DNA of 64,000 bases from Notolepis coatsorum (GCA_963971535.1 OZ020591.1:11656588-11720587); one strand, 5' to 3'; numbered from the stretch's first letter, positions 1 through 9,472 are shown. Notes: generated by a model from the sequence alone, not told the origin. Numbers and translations are program-made.

Positions 1-1120
1 AGTAAACAGTCATCACTGATATAGAGTGTCTGGTCAGTAACATGGGTCTCCCAGTCCCTCTGCTCTGCAGTAAACACTGCAGCCATCACTGATATAGAGT
101 GTCTGGTCAGTAACATGGGTCTCCCAGTCCCTCCACTCTGCAGTAAACAGCCATCACTGATATAGTGTCTGCCTGGTCAGTAACATGGGTCTCCCAGTCC
201 CTCCTGCTCTGCAGTAAACAGCCATCACTGATATAGTGTCTGCCTGGTCAGTAACATGGGTCTCCCAGTCCCTCCTGCTCTGCAGTAAACAGCCATCACT
301 GATATAGAGTGTCTGGTCAGTAACATGGGTCTCCCAGTCCCTCTGCTCTGCAGTAAACAGCCATCACTGATATAGAGTGTCTGGTCAGTAACATGGGTCT
401 CCCAGTCCCTCCACTCTGCAGTAAACAGCCATCACTGATATAGAGTGTCTGGTCAGTAACATGGGTCTCCCAGTCCCTCCACTCTGCAGTAAACAGTCAT
501 CACTGATATAGAGTGTCTGGTCAGTAACATAGGTCTCCCAGTCCCTCCACTCTGCAGTAAACAGACATCACTGATACAGAGTGTCTGGTCAGTAACATAG
601 GTCTCCCAGTCCCTCCACTCTGCAGTAAGTTTAGTCATCACTGATACAGAGTGTCTGGTCAGTAACATGGGTCTCCCAGTCCCTCCACTCTGCAGTAAAC
701 AGCCATCACTGATACAGAGTGTCTGGTCAGTAACATGGGTCTCCCAGTCCCTCTGCTCTGCAGTAAACAGTCATCACTGATACAGAGTGTCTGGTCAGTA
801 ACATGGGTCTCCCAGTCCCTCCACTCTGCAGTAAACAGTCATCACTGATATAGAGTGTCTGGTCACTGGTCAGTAACATGGGTCTCCCAGTCCCTCCACT
901 CTGCAGTAAACAGCCATCACTGATATAGTGTCTGCCTGGTCAGTAACATGGGTCTCCCAGTCCCTCCACTCTGCAGTAAACAGCCATCACTGATATAGAG
1001 TGTCTGGTCAGTAACATGGGTCTCCCAGTCCCTCTGCTCTGCAGTAAACAGTCATCACTGATACAGAGTGTCTGGTCAGTAACATGGGTCTCCCAGTCCC
1101 TCCATTTTGCAGTAAACACA
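1..1120. repeat. 68-bp minisatellite array
   Basis: About 16 tandem units of about 68 bp, each carrying GGTCTCCCAGTCCCTC, then CTCTGCAGTAAACAG, then CATCACTGATATAG. Variants differ by small indels, such as GAGTGTCTGGTCAG against GTGTCTGCCTGGTCAG. The array runs off the left edge, so its full length is unknown. Its right-hand end passes without a break into a foldback-element arm (up to 1170). Open frames across this stretch are simply the repeat read through and are not genes. Confidence 0.95.
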
Positions 1121-1400
1121 AAATACATTCTGGTATCCCGTTCTCACTTTATCCAATCAGGAGAGAGAACGCTAGATGTTTTTGTTTTATTTTACTTATT
1201 TCAAGACATTTTGTCAAACCAAATTTGCTGGCAGATTATTTTACTTGTTTCAAGCACATATTTGTTTTTATCAATTTTTTTTGTGGAGTTCTCTCTCCCG
1301 AATGGATAAAGTGGGAAGGGAAACATTTTGTTTGCGTTTTACTGCTGAGCGGAGGGACTGGGAGATGCATATTACTGATCAAACACTATTGATTGAAATG
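1045..1400. mobile_element. Foldback / long-TIR non-autonomous element
   Basis: The left arm (about 1045-1170) and right arm (about 1288-1400) are imperfect reverse complements around a spacer of about 117 bp. Left landmarks in order are CCCAGTCCCTCC, GCAGTAAA, ACTTTATCCAATC and GGAGAGAGAAC. The right arm has GTTCTCTCTCCCG, ATGGATAAAGT, TTTACTGCTGAGCGGAGGG and ACTGGGAG in mirrored order. The right arm also contains one inverted, diverged version of the 68-bp minisatellite unit (about 1338-1392). Outer ends and target duplication are not resolved because the left end is buried in the array. Superfamily not recognised. Confidence 0.7.
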
Positions 1401-1403
1401 AAC

Positions 1404-1507
1404 AGATTGCAGAATGGGTACAATACAGTACGGCTCAATAAACACAATTGTTAAGGGGATGCAGACCAGAGAAAGACTTTCGTCTTGTTTACATCAGGGT
1501 CCCCCAT
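1404..1507. repeat. Dispersed ~103-bp repeat, copy 1
   Basis: Begins CAGATTGCAGAATGGGTACA and ends near CAGGGTCCCCCATT. It is almost identical to 61331-61433, while flanking bases differ on both sides, so this is a dispersed repeat rather than a large duplication. A shorter relative lies at 4064-4125. Family not recognised; orientation is the same in all three copies. Confidence 0.8.
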
Positions 1508-1569
1508 TGTGGAAACAGTGGAGCAACACTCAAGTTTCAACACTTTGATGAACATTGTTACTCGGCTGT

Positions 1570-1622
1570 AAGAAGAGTTGTCGCTTTGGATAAAAGAGTC
1601 CTGGAGCTAAATGTAATGTCAA
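1570..1622 (+). repeat. Probable SINE/MITE 3' remnant
   Basis: Contains GTCGCTTTGGATAAAAG followed by a GCTAAATGTAATGT-like end. This motif is widespread in teleost genomes near the 3' end of several SINE and MITE families. Only the short tail is present. Assignment is from recall of the motif. Confidence 0.45.
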
Positions 1623-1650
1623 CCTAACGTTACACCTGAGACTAGTAGCG

Positions 1651-2022
1651 TTAACCCTTTCACTGTTGCACTACCAAACGGTTAACCCTTTCACTGCGAC
1701 AACACAACAGCAGGTTAACCCTTTCACTACCACATGACAGCAGGTTAACCCTTTCACTGCCACACTACCAAACCGTTAACCCTTTCACTGCCACACAACA
1801 GCAGGTTAACCCTTTCACTGCCACACAACAGTAGGTTAACCCTTTCACTGTCACACTACCAAACAGTTAACCCTTTCACTGCCACACAACAGTAGGTTAA
1901 CCCTTTCACTGTCACACTACCAAACTGTTAACCCTTTCACTGCCACACAACAGTAGGTTAACCCTTTCACTGCCACACTACCAAACAGTTAACCCTTTCA
2001 CTATCACACCACAGCAGGTTAA
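1651..2022. repeat. ~31-bp minisatellite related to TTAA hairpin elements
   Basis: Twelve units, each beginning TTAACCCTTTCACT and followed by GCCACAC-like sequence. Two spacer types roughly alternate: ACTACCAAACAG-like and AACAGCAGG-like. The TTAA plus CCCTTTCACTGCCACAC segment matches the ends of the small inverted-repeat elements at 60171-60231 and 63206-63281. The array ends in another TTAA (2019-2022). Confidence 0.93.
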
Positions 2023-2480
2023 AGGACAACACATCTAGTTAGGTTGCCCAGGGCTAACTCTGCTAGCAGCTAACCGCCACCAGGGGGCTGAGATCTCCAT
2101 AACTAGCCAACTTGAGTCCAGTTAACGGCGGCTAACCTCAGCCCAACCGTGGCGTTACTTTTGTTTAAAATATCCAAAAGTTTCTGCTCAAACACGGACC
2201 GGGGGTGCGATAATAACGAATCATATTATACAGCGAACACTGGGTGGGAACAATGGGCTGAAACGTTTGAGCTAATGTTGGACAACAAGAGACACAACAA
2301 GAGCCTCTTCATTCACAATCAACTGAGCTAATCAGCGGCTAACGTTACAAACCCGACGTTAACTGAGATAAAGCGCTGGGACAACTAACGTTAGCGGAGG
2401 TAACGTTCCTATACTATGTCCACATTATTACGAATAAACATTCAGACAATGTATAACTAAATGAGAGAACCCAGACAGTG
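2023..2480. other. Intergenic, no gene recognised
   Basis: Mixed-composition sequence with repeated GCTAACGTTA-type motifs that are common in fish intergenic DNA. A 60-codon open frame at 2149-2331 has no recognisable domain and is not called as a gene. Confidence 0.5.
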
Positions 2481-2494
2481 TTGTACACACGGAC

Positions 2495-2735
2495 CTGTTT
2501 GTTTGTGTCCCTCCGCTCCGGTGGTGGCTGCTGTGTGTCGCTGCTCGGGAGGGAGTTCCTGCTCCAACTTATTCACTTTGTGAGTTCACTCCGCGGGCCG
2601 CGCGACTGGGCGGGGCCAGAGGGCGGGGCCACTCCGCCAGGGCAGAGGTGGGCGTTCACTGCGGCTGCCACCTGCTGGCTCGTCGATGTAATTACACAAG
2701 TGTGAATGAATAGGTGTAGTGGTGACGTCATTGTT
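2495..2735. promoter_or_regulatory. CpG-rich segment with GC boxes and a CRE
   Basis: Two identical GGGCGGGGCC GC boxes lie at 2608-2617 and 2621-2630 inside a short CpG-rich stretch (about 2510-2660). A perfect palindromic CRE, TGACGTCA, lies at 2723-2730. Such clusters are typical of vertebrate promoters, but no transcribed gene can be seen on either side. It could be an orphan promoter, a decayed gene start or part of a repeat. Confidence 0.35.
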
Positions 2736-3037
2736 GCCGTTTTTCCGTGTTCCACCCTCTGTTCCAACAATGCAATGTATTTCCCCCATTGCCCATTTCT
2801 AAATCGCCTCGTTTAAAACAAATAAAGCATGGACATTGGCATGGTGTACCTTTCTGTGCTTATTCATCCACAATTTATAGCTCGACATGAAAATATTTGC
2901 AATTAATCATAAAAAAAAATCGCGAAAATGTTTTGAGCAAAAATGTAAAGCTTTTCAATTTCCATGCGGCAGAATTGTTACAATAGCCGATAATCCATTT
3001 TCCCAATGATAAATCCCTATACGGGTGGAACAACCAG

Positions 3038-3045
3038 TGACGTCA
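3038..3045. promoter_or_regulatory. Second perfect CRE (TGACGTCA)
   Basis: An 8-bp palindromic CRE, 315 bp from the first one. About 130 bp downstream (near 3170) is TATAAGTA, with TTTGCATAT near 3193; these could be core-promoter or octamer-like elements. Function is inferred only from motif matches. Confidence 0.3.
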
Positions 3046-4060
3046 GACTACACCTCCCGCCAGGGATGTGTTCTTCATGGGACGGGGTTGCACTCCGTGC
3101 ACCCAAAGATTTGAGCAGAAGCGCGTGCACGCACGTGCACACAGGAAATGCGCTGCACTCGCCAACTCGCTATAAGTACCCACCTGGGCTACTTTGCATA
3201 TCAATAGTGCCGGTCGTCAGGTGTGTTAAATACGTTCTCAGATACATTCACACCTAACTTGTGAAGGAAATGTGTTACATTCCATTCATAGAGGCAATTA
3301 GGCACCGTCTTTAGTCTGCGGTTAGACTGACTGATGTTTTCGTTTCGTTTTGAAGATGAGTTTCGCTTTTCCAGGTCGCAACGTAGCGGCAGCCGAGTTA
3401 GACATTCGTTTTGCCTCCTGAGCACAGTGATGTAGTACAATGCCAAAGCAGTAGGTGGCAGTAGGTGGCGAACATGAAGGCAATTTTCAACCAATCAGAA
3501 CTTGAATGAGGACACTCCACATCCTGTTCAAAATCTCAAAAGCCACCATCTTTAAATGCCTCCGCGAGCCATTTTAGCCAATGAAGCATTATTTTTCAGC
3601 AAGCAATAAAGTGCAATAAACAAAAACGGATACATTCACTGTGTGTTCTGCCTCATTTGTTGATGATTTGTTGATGAAACAAAACTAACATCAACACAAG
3701 TGACCACCAAGAGCGGATAGTTTAGTCTCAAAAAAGATCGCAGATGTTGTTAGCTACATGCTAACGTGAATGGAATATGCCATTATAACAGTATAGCATT
3801 GTGGCTAGCAGCTAACGTTAGCTCACGTCAGTTAGCCAGCCAGCACCAAACTGATATCAGGAGCTATCAGTAGCTAGTTAACATTAGAGACAACGCCTCG
3901 TGTATTAAACAAAGGTGAATAGATGACTGGGCCATTTTGTTTAATGCTTGTTAAGATTGAAAGAGGAGCTCTGAGCTAACAGGGTCTGATAGCTAATGTT
4001 AGCCAGCTGCTCATGCAATCGTTAATGCTAGCAGAATGAATGGATGTAAACTTTATTTAA
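3046..4060. other. Intergenic, no gene recognised
   Basis: Contains a short alternating GTGCACGCACGTGCAC stretch near 3125-3141 and GCTAACGTTAGC-type motifs near 3720-4030. No convincing reading frame, RNA gene or element boundary was found. Confidence 0.5.
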
Positions 4061-4063
4061 CAT

Positions 4064-4125
4064 ATTGCAGAATGGGTACAATACAATACGGCTCAATACA
4101 AACAATTGTTAAGGGAATGCAGACT
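4064..4125. repeat. Dispersed repeat, copy 2 (partial)
   Basis: TTGCAGAATGGGTACAATAC and the following bases match the left ~60 bp of the repeat at 1404-1507 and 61331-61433, with a few substitutions. After the GGGAATGCAGAC position the sequence diverges completely, so only the left part is present. Confidence 0.75.
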
Positions 4126-4805
4126 GTTGTAGCTTGGACTGGGGTCCTTGTAACAATAACTTGACAACACATGGTAGCTGCAGCTATAGCTCTGTTGTCA
4201 CCGGACGTTGGTGAGGGGCACGCAGATGTGGGCATCTACTGCGCATGGGTGTTGAGCAACAACGGCTCTGCGCAGATTACACGACACGTTGTTGGCGAGT
4301 TTTGGCGAGTGTCCAAAACGGAAACACAATTTCAGCGTTTTCAGTAGGGCCAAAACGTGTCCTGCCAAATCGGCATTTCTATCTAACAGGGACAGCAAAC
4401 GTATTCAAAACGAAAACAAAAACAGTCTGTGTAACCATGGCCTTAGTCTGTGCTTAAGCGAGGGAACATTTATGCGCATGCGCGGGAGCGTGCGCGTGCA
4501 CGTGGCGTCATTAGCGTGCGTGCAATCAGTTGATATGAGGAACGCACCTCTGCCTCCCGCACTTCCACGTTACATTGAGCTCATGGAGGAGAGCGGGGGG
4601 AGAAAATGAATGAATGTGGATGAGAGCCTTGACATTAAATGGTTGTAGCTAAGGCTGTGGGGGCGCTGGAGACACGATCCAATAGACCTTTATACGCCTG
4701 AGTCTCCTGAACACGGAGAGACCAATTCCAAGTCGATCGGCACTTTCTCGGCCGAACTATAGTCACTTTTCCTGCACCTACACCCGAACTACGCATGCGC
4801 AGATT
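4126..4805. other. Intergenic, no gene recognised
   Basis: Two overlapping open frames of 70 and 106 codons (4245-4609) show no recognisable domain and read through low-information sequence such as repeated AAAACG. Probably decayed transposon DNA. Confidence 0.45.
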
Positions 4806-4807
4806 GA

Positions 4808-5215
4808 TTGCAAGTTTGTGGCCTGTCCTGGGACAGCGTCAGATGGCCTTGCTGCGGAGAGGTTGAATTTGGAATGGATATAGGTATTAACGCTGATGTG
4901 ATTAAGACGCTCCGTCCACTGCCACGGTTTACGCAGGGAAGTGGCATATATTTTCAAGAGTGGTGTCGGGCTGAGGGTTTGGAGCCGATGTCATGTCCTT
5001 TAGACTCAGTTCTGTCCTTCCTTCAGTCTATCTTGGATAGGCTCTCCGCTCCAACAGTGGAGGTATGCTGCTGCTTAGCCCCTTACGTGACTGCGATCTG
5101 CAAGCCAGGGGCTTTTGGTATCAGCAGTCACTCTCAGCTATGTAGCTACCAGGCTAGTTTGGACCACCAAGCGCTGCTTCTGAGCTGGGGGTGGGTCAAA
5201 ATATATCAGATATGA
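4808..5215 (+). pseudogene. DIRS-like tyrosine-recombinase fragment
   Basis: A 135-codon frame whose middle (about residues 45-100, bases 4940-5107) resembles the N-terminal SAM-like core-binding domain of tyrosine recombinases in vertebrate DIRS/Ngaro-type retroelements. The pattern is aromatic-x-x-WC, then G-x-x-P-x-x-CP, VLSFLQSILDR and a YVTAI-like helix. The catalytic R-H-R-Y domain is absent, and the frame runs into unrelated sequence and stops. It is a short non-functional relic. The domain call rests on motif recall; a profile search would settle it. Confidence 0.55.
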
Positions 5216-5609
5216 ATTTCAAAAGGTACCCAGCGTACAATATGGGTTTAACACAGCTTTACGGTGGGGTCTGAAAGCTCGGAGTTGCTAATAAACAGTT
5301 TAAATCATTGTTACAAAACGAGTGGTACTCAGAGAGCGAGCCGTGTATTTCCGCCGTTGGTGTCACAGCGCATGCGCACCAGGCTATTTGGCTGCCTGGT
5401 GCGCATGCGTACCCAAACCCTAACGCTAACCGTTCTATCGCCATGCTCTAAGACAAACTCTAACCTTAACCAACTTCGAAAGAGTGCCTAAGCTTAACCG
5501 TCGAAAGAACTTGCCGTCACACGATTGGTGCGACCAGAAACATCAGTGGCCAATCAGAGCGCAAAACGGGAACGCGGAAGCATGCACCGTTTGGGTTAAG
5601 AATACAGGC
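5216..5609. other. Intergenic with a 17-bp inverted repeat
   Basis: No gene seen. A near-perfect inverted repeat lies at 5368-5384 and 5394-5410 (16 of 17 pairs, 9-base loop), containing GCGCATGCGCACCAGGC. CCCTAACGCTAACC-like sequence follows it. It may be the tip of a foldback element. Confidence 0.5.
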
Positions 5610-6845
5610 TCCCGGTTCACCCGTCATCCTGGGATCGACCGTACCCTGTCCCTGCTGAGGCAGCACTTCTGGTGGGTCTCCATGAGGGAGGACACCCGCG
5701 CCTTCGTCCTTGGACACCCGCGCCTTCGTCCTTGCAGGCTCCTCCGGCCGCTCCCTGTTCCCGGTCGGCCCTGGTCGCACGTCGCCCTGGACTTCGTCAC
5801 CGGTCTGCCCCCCTCACACGGTAACACAGTCATTCTCACTATCGTTGAGCGCTTCTCGAAGGCCGTGCACTTTGTTGCCCCTCTGCTTCAGAGACCGCGG
5901 ACCTGATGGTGCTCCACGTCTTCCGCCTCCACGGGATCCCGGTGGACATCGTCTCCGACAGGGGCCCACAATTCATCTCCCAAGTCTGGAAGGCCTTCTG
6001 TCGGGCCCTGGGGGCCACGGTCAGCCTCTCCTCTGGGTTCCACCCGCAGACCAACGGCCAGTCGGAGCGGGCCAACCAGGACCTGGGGTCCGCCCTCCGC
6101 TGCGTGACGACCTGGGACCCCTCCGGCTGGAGTGCTTTCCTGCCGTGGATTGAGTACGCCCACAACTCTCTGTCCTCCGCGGCCACAGGTCAGTCCCCCT
6201 TCGAGTCCTCTCTGGGCTACCAACCCCCGCTGTTCCCTGCCCAGGAGGAGGAGATCGCCGTTCCATCGGTGCAGGACCACCTTCGCCGCTGCAGGAGGAT
6301 ATGGGAGGACACGATGGTCGCGCTTCTCCGCTCCGCTGAGCAGAACCGCCGCTTCGCCGACCGCCACCGGACCCCGGCTCCCGACTATCAACCAGGTCAG
6401 ATGGTTTGGCTCTCGTCTCGGGACCTGCCGCTCAAGTCTGTTTCCCGTAAGCTCACCCCCCGTTTTGTTGGTCCCTACAAGATTCTGTCGAGAATCTCAT
6501 CAACCCCTGTGTCGTCAGACTCCAGCTCCCCTCCCATATGCAGATTCACCCCTCCTTCCATGTCTCCCAGCTGAAGCCGGTGGTCTCCAGTCCCCTGTCT
6601 CCCCCTGCTCCGGAGCCTCCTCCTCCGCTGGTCATCGACGACCACCCGGCCTACATTGTCCGGCGGTTGCTGGCTGTGCGGCGCCGCGGCCGCGGCTACC
6701 GGTACCTGGTCGGCTGGGAGGGCTACGGCCCCGAGGAGAGCAGCTGGGTCTCCCGCCAGATGATCCTGGACCCAGACCTCATCCGGGACTTCCATCGGGC
6801 CAACCCTGACAGGCCTGGAGGGCCGCCAAGAGGCGCCCGTAGAGG
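5610..6845 (+). pseudogene. Gypsy integrase-chromodomain (broken pol end)
   Basis: The reading frame changes twice. The first part (5610 to about 5888) holds the HPG-start zinc-finger region and LDFVTGLP with the first catalytic Asp. The second (about 5889-6510) holds SDRGPQF with the second Asp, and [11 protein letters not shown] with the catalytic Glu. The third (about 6510-6845) holds FHVSQLKP and a chromodomain with [16 protein letters not shown] 22-bp tandem duplication (5690-5711, 5712-5733) plus loss of the CxxC half destroys the HHCC zinc finger. All DDE residues are visible but not in one frame, so it cannot encode active enzyme. Confidence 0.88.
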
Positions 6846-6857
6846 GGGGGGGGGTCC
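6841..6857 (+). other. Probable polypurine tract
   Basis: An A/G run with a 12-base G tract lies directly before TGTCATAATC, the apparent LTR start. This is the expected place for the plus-strand priming site of the gypsy element. The homopolymer may have expanded. Confidence 0.6.
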
Positions 6858-7439
6858 TGTCATAATCACAGCAAGAGCCTTCTTCACTCCTCCTCATCCT
6901 CCCTCCACATTCACCACACACCTTCTTCACTCCTCCTCATCCTCTCCCACATTCACCACGGAAGCCTCACATCCTTATGTGGGCAGCACCCCTCCACCCC
7001 CTGTCAAGCTCCTCACTCAACACGGCTGCACCTCATCTCCTGATTCACACGCTGCCAGGCACCTCACTCCACACAGCTGTATCTCATCCCCTGATCAGCA
7101 AGGCACTACATCTACCAGCAGATTCTGACCAGACCTCATCGTGGTGTTATTCTAAATTACCTAGGACCCCCCCGCTCCAGTGAACCTTCCTGCCTGGACA
7201 CCTGGAGCTTCACAAAGAGAGCCCCTGCTCTCTCTCTCGACACAGACCTGTGTCTTCTGCCCACAGCTGCACTGGAGTGCACCTGTCCTCATTCCCCCAA
7301 GAACATTCTAACCCTGTCTGTTGCACATTCCTTGATGTCAAACCTGTCTGCTTGGGGAACAATATTAAATACCCTAAAACGCTCCACTCTCTCTTCTCCT
7401 GTGTTCAGCTATTGGGCTCTGCCTAAACCCATTCTCACA
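6858..7439 (+). repeat. 3' LTR of the gypsy element
   Basis: Starts TGTCATAATCAC just after the purine tract and ends ...CATTCTCACA, giving TG...CA ends over about 582 bp. Contains repeated TTCACTCCTCCTCATCCT segments near its start and an AT-rich AATATTAAATA near 7362 that could serve transcription or 3' processing. No partner LTR is present, so the boundaries are inferred. Confidence 0.65.
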
Positions 7440-7454
7440 ATATGAGGCACTGTA

Positions 7455-7550
7455 CGACTGAGGCAACAAGTTTCCCCTGAAGGACGATAAAGTATCTGTC
7501 TGTCTCTCTTTATCCGTCTGTCTATCTTATATCCATCTATTTATCTAAGA
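7455..7550 (+). repeat. LINE 3' tail (L2/CR1-like)
   Basis: AAGTTTCCCCTGAAGG followed by ATAAAGTATCTGTCTGTC and a degenerate CTGT/TATC microsatellite. This layout is typical of the 3' ends of L2/CR1-group LINEs in fish. Only the tail is present. Family inferred from the end structure. Confidence 0.45.
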
Positions 7551-7616
7551 GGTTTTCCCCCTTTTAATCTTTTACCTCATCTGCAAAACCAGTTTTGAAG
7601 ATGACCTGATCCTATT

Positions 7617-7672
7617 CTTCTGACAGTAATCTAGATACATTATTATCAGTGAATAACCTTCTGACACTAATC
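7617..7672 (+). repeat. Isolated relic of the 41-bp satellite
   Basis: About 1.4 monomers, containing CAGTAATCTAGATACATTAT and TCAGTGAATAACCTTCTG, clearly the same family as the array starting at 14968. The CTGACAGTAATCTAGATAC variant is shared with degenerate monomers at the right margin (58.95-59.6 kb) and is rare in the core. CTTCTGA and TCAGAAG flank it as a short inverted pair. Confidence 0.85.
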
Positions 7673-7737
7673 AGAAGTATCTGACCTTTTCCAGAATGTA
7701 AACATCTCCTTGGTTAACCTTGTCTAACATACACAGT

Positions 7738-8216
7738 GTGGCGGCACGGTGGTGTAGTGGTTAACACTGTCGCCTCACAGCAAAAAGGTCCAGGGTTCTA
7801 TTCCCGCTTGGGGACCAGGTTTCTGCGATGCCAGGTACCCAGTTGGGAGTATCTCCCGGGCCTTTCTGTGTGGAGTTTGCATGTTCTCCCCGTGCTTGCA
7901 AGGGTCCCCCCCCCCCCCCCCCCCCCCCCCAGATAAGAGAAACCCAATGGAAAAACATGCACAACAGATCGCTGTCGCGTCCCTGACGAAGACGGGCAGG
8001 AGCACTTGGATTGGTCCCCGGGCGCGGTACCTCGCCGACGCCCTGTCTGCACCCGGCTGCCCTTGGGGGGAAGGACGACGGGATGGGTTAAGAGCAGAGC
8101 TCAATCGCATCGGCGACCCTGAGAAAGACAATTGCATGTGTGTGTATTCCTGTGTGTGTGCCACCCATTGCATGCCGAATAAAGACCTCTCTAAAGAGGT
8201 CCTGCATTATTATTAG
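7738..8216 (+). mobile_element. tRNA-derived SINE with poly-C interruption
   Basis: The 5' end is tRNA-like: an A box TGGTGTAGTGG near 7748-7758 and a B box GGGTTCTATTCC near 7791-7802, the spacing of an internal Pol III promoter. The body includes TGTGTGGAGTTTGCATGTTC, shared with widespread fish SINEs. A 25-base C run lies at 7906-7930. The 3' part has a small hairpin (GACCTCT at 8184-8190, AGAGGTC at 8195-8201) and ends in a TTATTATTAG tail. Non-autonomous; it would rely on a LINE. Target duplication not resolved. Confidence 0.75.
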
Positions 8217-8270
8217 ATTAAATGGTCACAGGAAATGCTACATAAAGCAAAATTAAGAACATTTAATACG

Positions 8271-8287
8271 ATAAAAAGTTGTTATAG
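8271..8287 (+). repeat. LINE target-site duplication, left
   Basis: ATAAAAAGTTGTTATAG, repeated exactly at 14460-14476. It marks the insertion point of the LINE. Confidence 0.85.
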
Positions 8288-8383
8288 GCCGGTATGAGAG
8301 CAGACGGGTAACACACGTGCGATAGAGCTCCTGGTCAAATGAGCGAAAAAACGGATAAAAAAAGACCAGAAAAGTAATTAAAA

Positions 8384-9472
8384 ATGAAAATGCACACGAG
8401 AAGTAAGGAAGAGACAACGATTGTGAAGGAAATAGAAATGGAGAACACACGAGAAGAAGAAAATCTGAAGAAACAGAGTCTCCGAAGCGAAGCCGAGAAA
8501 AGACAGGCGGAAGAAGGGGGAGGTACCGCTGAGGCAGACACGGGAATGCCAGGATGGGCCGTGGTCATGCAGGCCGGGATACTGGAGAACATAACAGCGG
8601 CGATAAAACTGAACACGGACACGATAAGGAATGATATTGGGAAGCTACGGGAGGAATTGAGGAAGGAACAGGAGGACTTCAGAGGTGAAATGAATACAGA
8701 ACTCAAAAGGGTGGAGGAGAAGATGGCGGAACAGGACAGAAACGTGACCGAGTTACAGACTAGGACGGCACACGCGGAGGAATGGAACACGGAGATACAC
8801 GAGGTATTAACATGTGTGATTCAGAAACAAGAACAGATGGAGACAAAGATGTCAGACATGGAGGGGAGGTCACGGAGAAATAACATCAGAATATGGGGAC
8901 TGAAAGAAGGAGTCGAAGGGGAATCGGTGACCCTATATGTGGAAAAGCTTATCAAAGAACAACTGAAGGAAACGGGACTGGAAAAAATGGAGATACAGAG
9001 GGCCCACAGGGCGTTGGCTCCGAGACCACAACCGGATAGACCTCCGAGGGCGGTGATTATTAACTTTCTGAGATTCGAGGTTAAGGAATTGGTACTCAGA
9101 ACCGCGTGGACCAAGAAGATTGAAATCGAAGGGAAAAGACTATCATTTGATCACGATTACTCGACAGCGGTAGCGATAACACGCAGGTCCTACGCGGGAC
9201 TGAAGAAAACTCTGAAAGAAAACGGAATGAGATTCCAGTCACCCATGACCTCGCTAAGGATTCACTGGGAGGAAGGGGCGGTGATGTACGCGACGGCACG
9301 AGAAGCGGAGCGAGAGATGAGACGACGAGGGATGCGGATGACGGAGGACGGAGAAGGAAGGAGGCAGGAGGACCAGACGCGGAGCTTGCAGCAGAGATTG
9401 GAGGGAGCCCGCAGATGGATCAGAGCGGGAGACCGGAGGGAGGAGAGAGGAGAAGGCCGAGGTGAAACGTGA
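8384..9472 (+). CDS. LINE ORF1 protein (intact frame)
   Basis: A 362-codon frame encoding an L1-type ORF1p, the RNA-binding chaperone that coats LINE RNA in the cytoplasm. A charged N-terminus (1-55) is followed by a heptad-rich helix (about 75-160) expected to form the trimeric coiled coil. At about 160-176 is ME-GRSRRNNIRIWGLKEG, the start of the RRM; the C-terminal domain (about 205-310) includes RAHRAL and RAVIINFL. The tail (310-362) is Arg/Glu-rich. No stop or frameshift interrupts it, in contrast to ORF2. The start codon is the first Met of the frame. Confidence 0.85.
   Translation: MKMHTRSKEETTIVKEIEMENTREEENLKKQSLRSEAEKRQAEEGGGTAEADTGMPGWAVVMQAGILENITAAIKLNTDTIRNDIGKLREELRKEQEDFRGEMNTELKRVEEKMAEQDRNVTELQTRTAHAEEWNTEIHEVLTCVIQKQEQMETKMSDMEGRSRRNNIRIWGLKEGVEGESVTLYVEKLIKEQLKETGLEKMEIQRAHRALAPRPQPDRPPRAVIINFLRFEVKELVLRTAWTKKIEIEGKRLSFDHDYSTAVAITRRSYAGLKKTLKENGMRFQSPMTSLRIHWEEGAVMYATAREAEREMRRRGMRMTEDGEGRRQEDQTRSLQQRLEGARRWIRAGDRREERGEGRGET

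Larger units (their letters stand above)
5610..7439 (+). mobile_element. Ty3/gypsy chromovirus, 3' half with LTR
   Basis: A 5'-truncated LTR retrotransposon. In order it holds an integrase remnant, a chromodomain, a G-rich purine tract and one LTR. Gag, protease, reverse transcriptase, RNase H and the 5' LTR are missing from the window. Integrase followed by a C-terminal chromodomain is the hallmark of the chromovirus lineage, common in fish. Frameshifts make it inactive. Confidence 0.88.

Noticed and set aside
1..1128. Open frames on both strands across the 68-bp repeat
   Set aside because: They are periodic translations of a minisatellite whose unit happens to lack stops in some frames.
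5484..5609. N-terminal part of the open frame running into the gypsy integrase
   Set aside because: Residues before about position 43 show no resemblance to integrase and read through unrelated flanking DNA.
7738..7810. A functional tRNA gene
   Set aside because: The A and B boxes belong to a SINE head; the sequence continues into a SINE body with no acceptor stem or 3' terminator.
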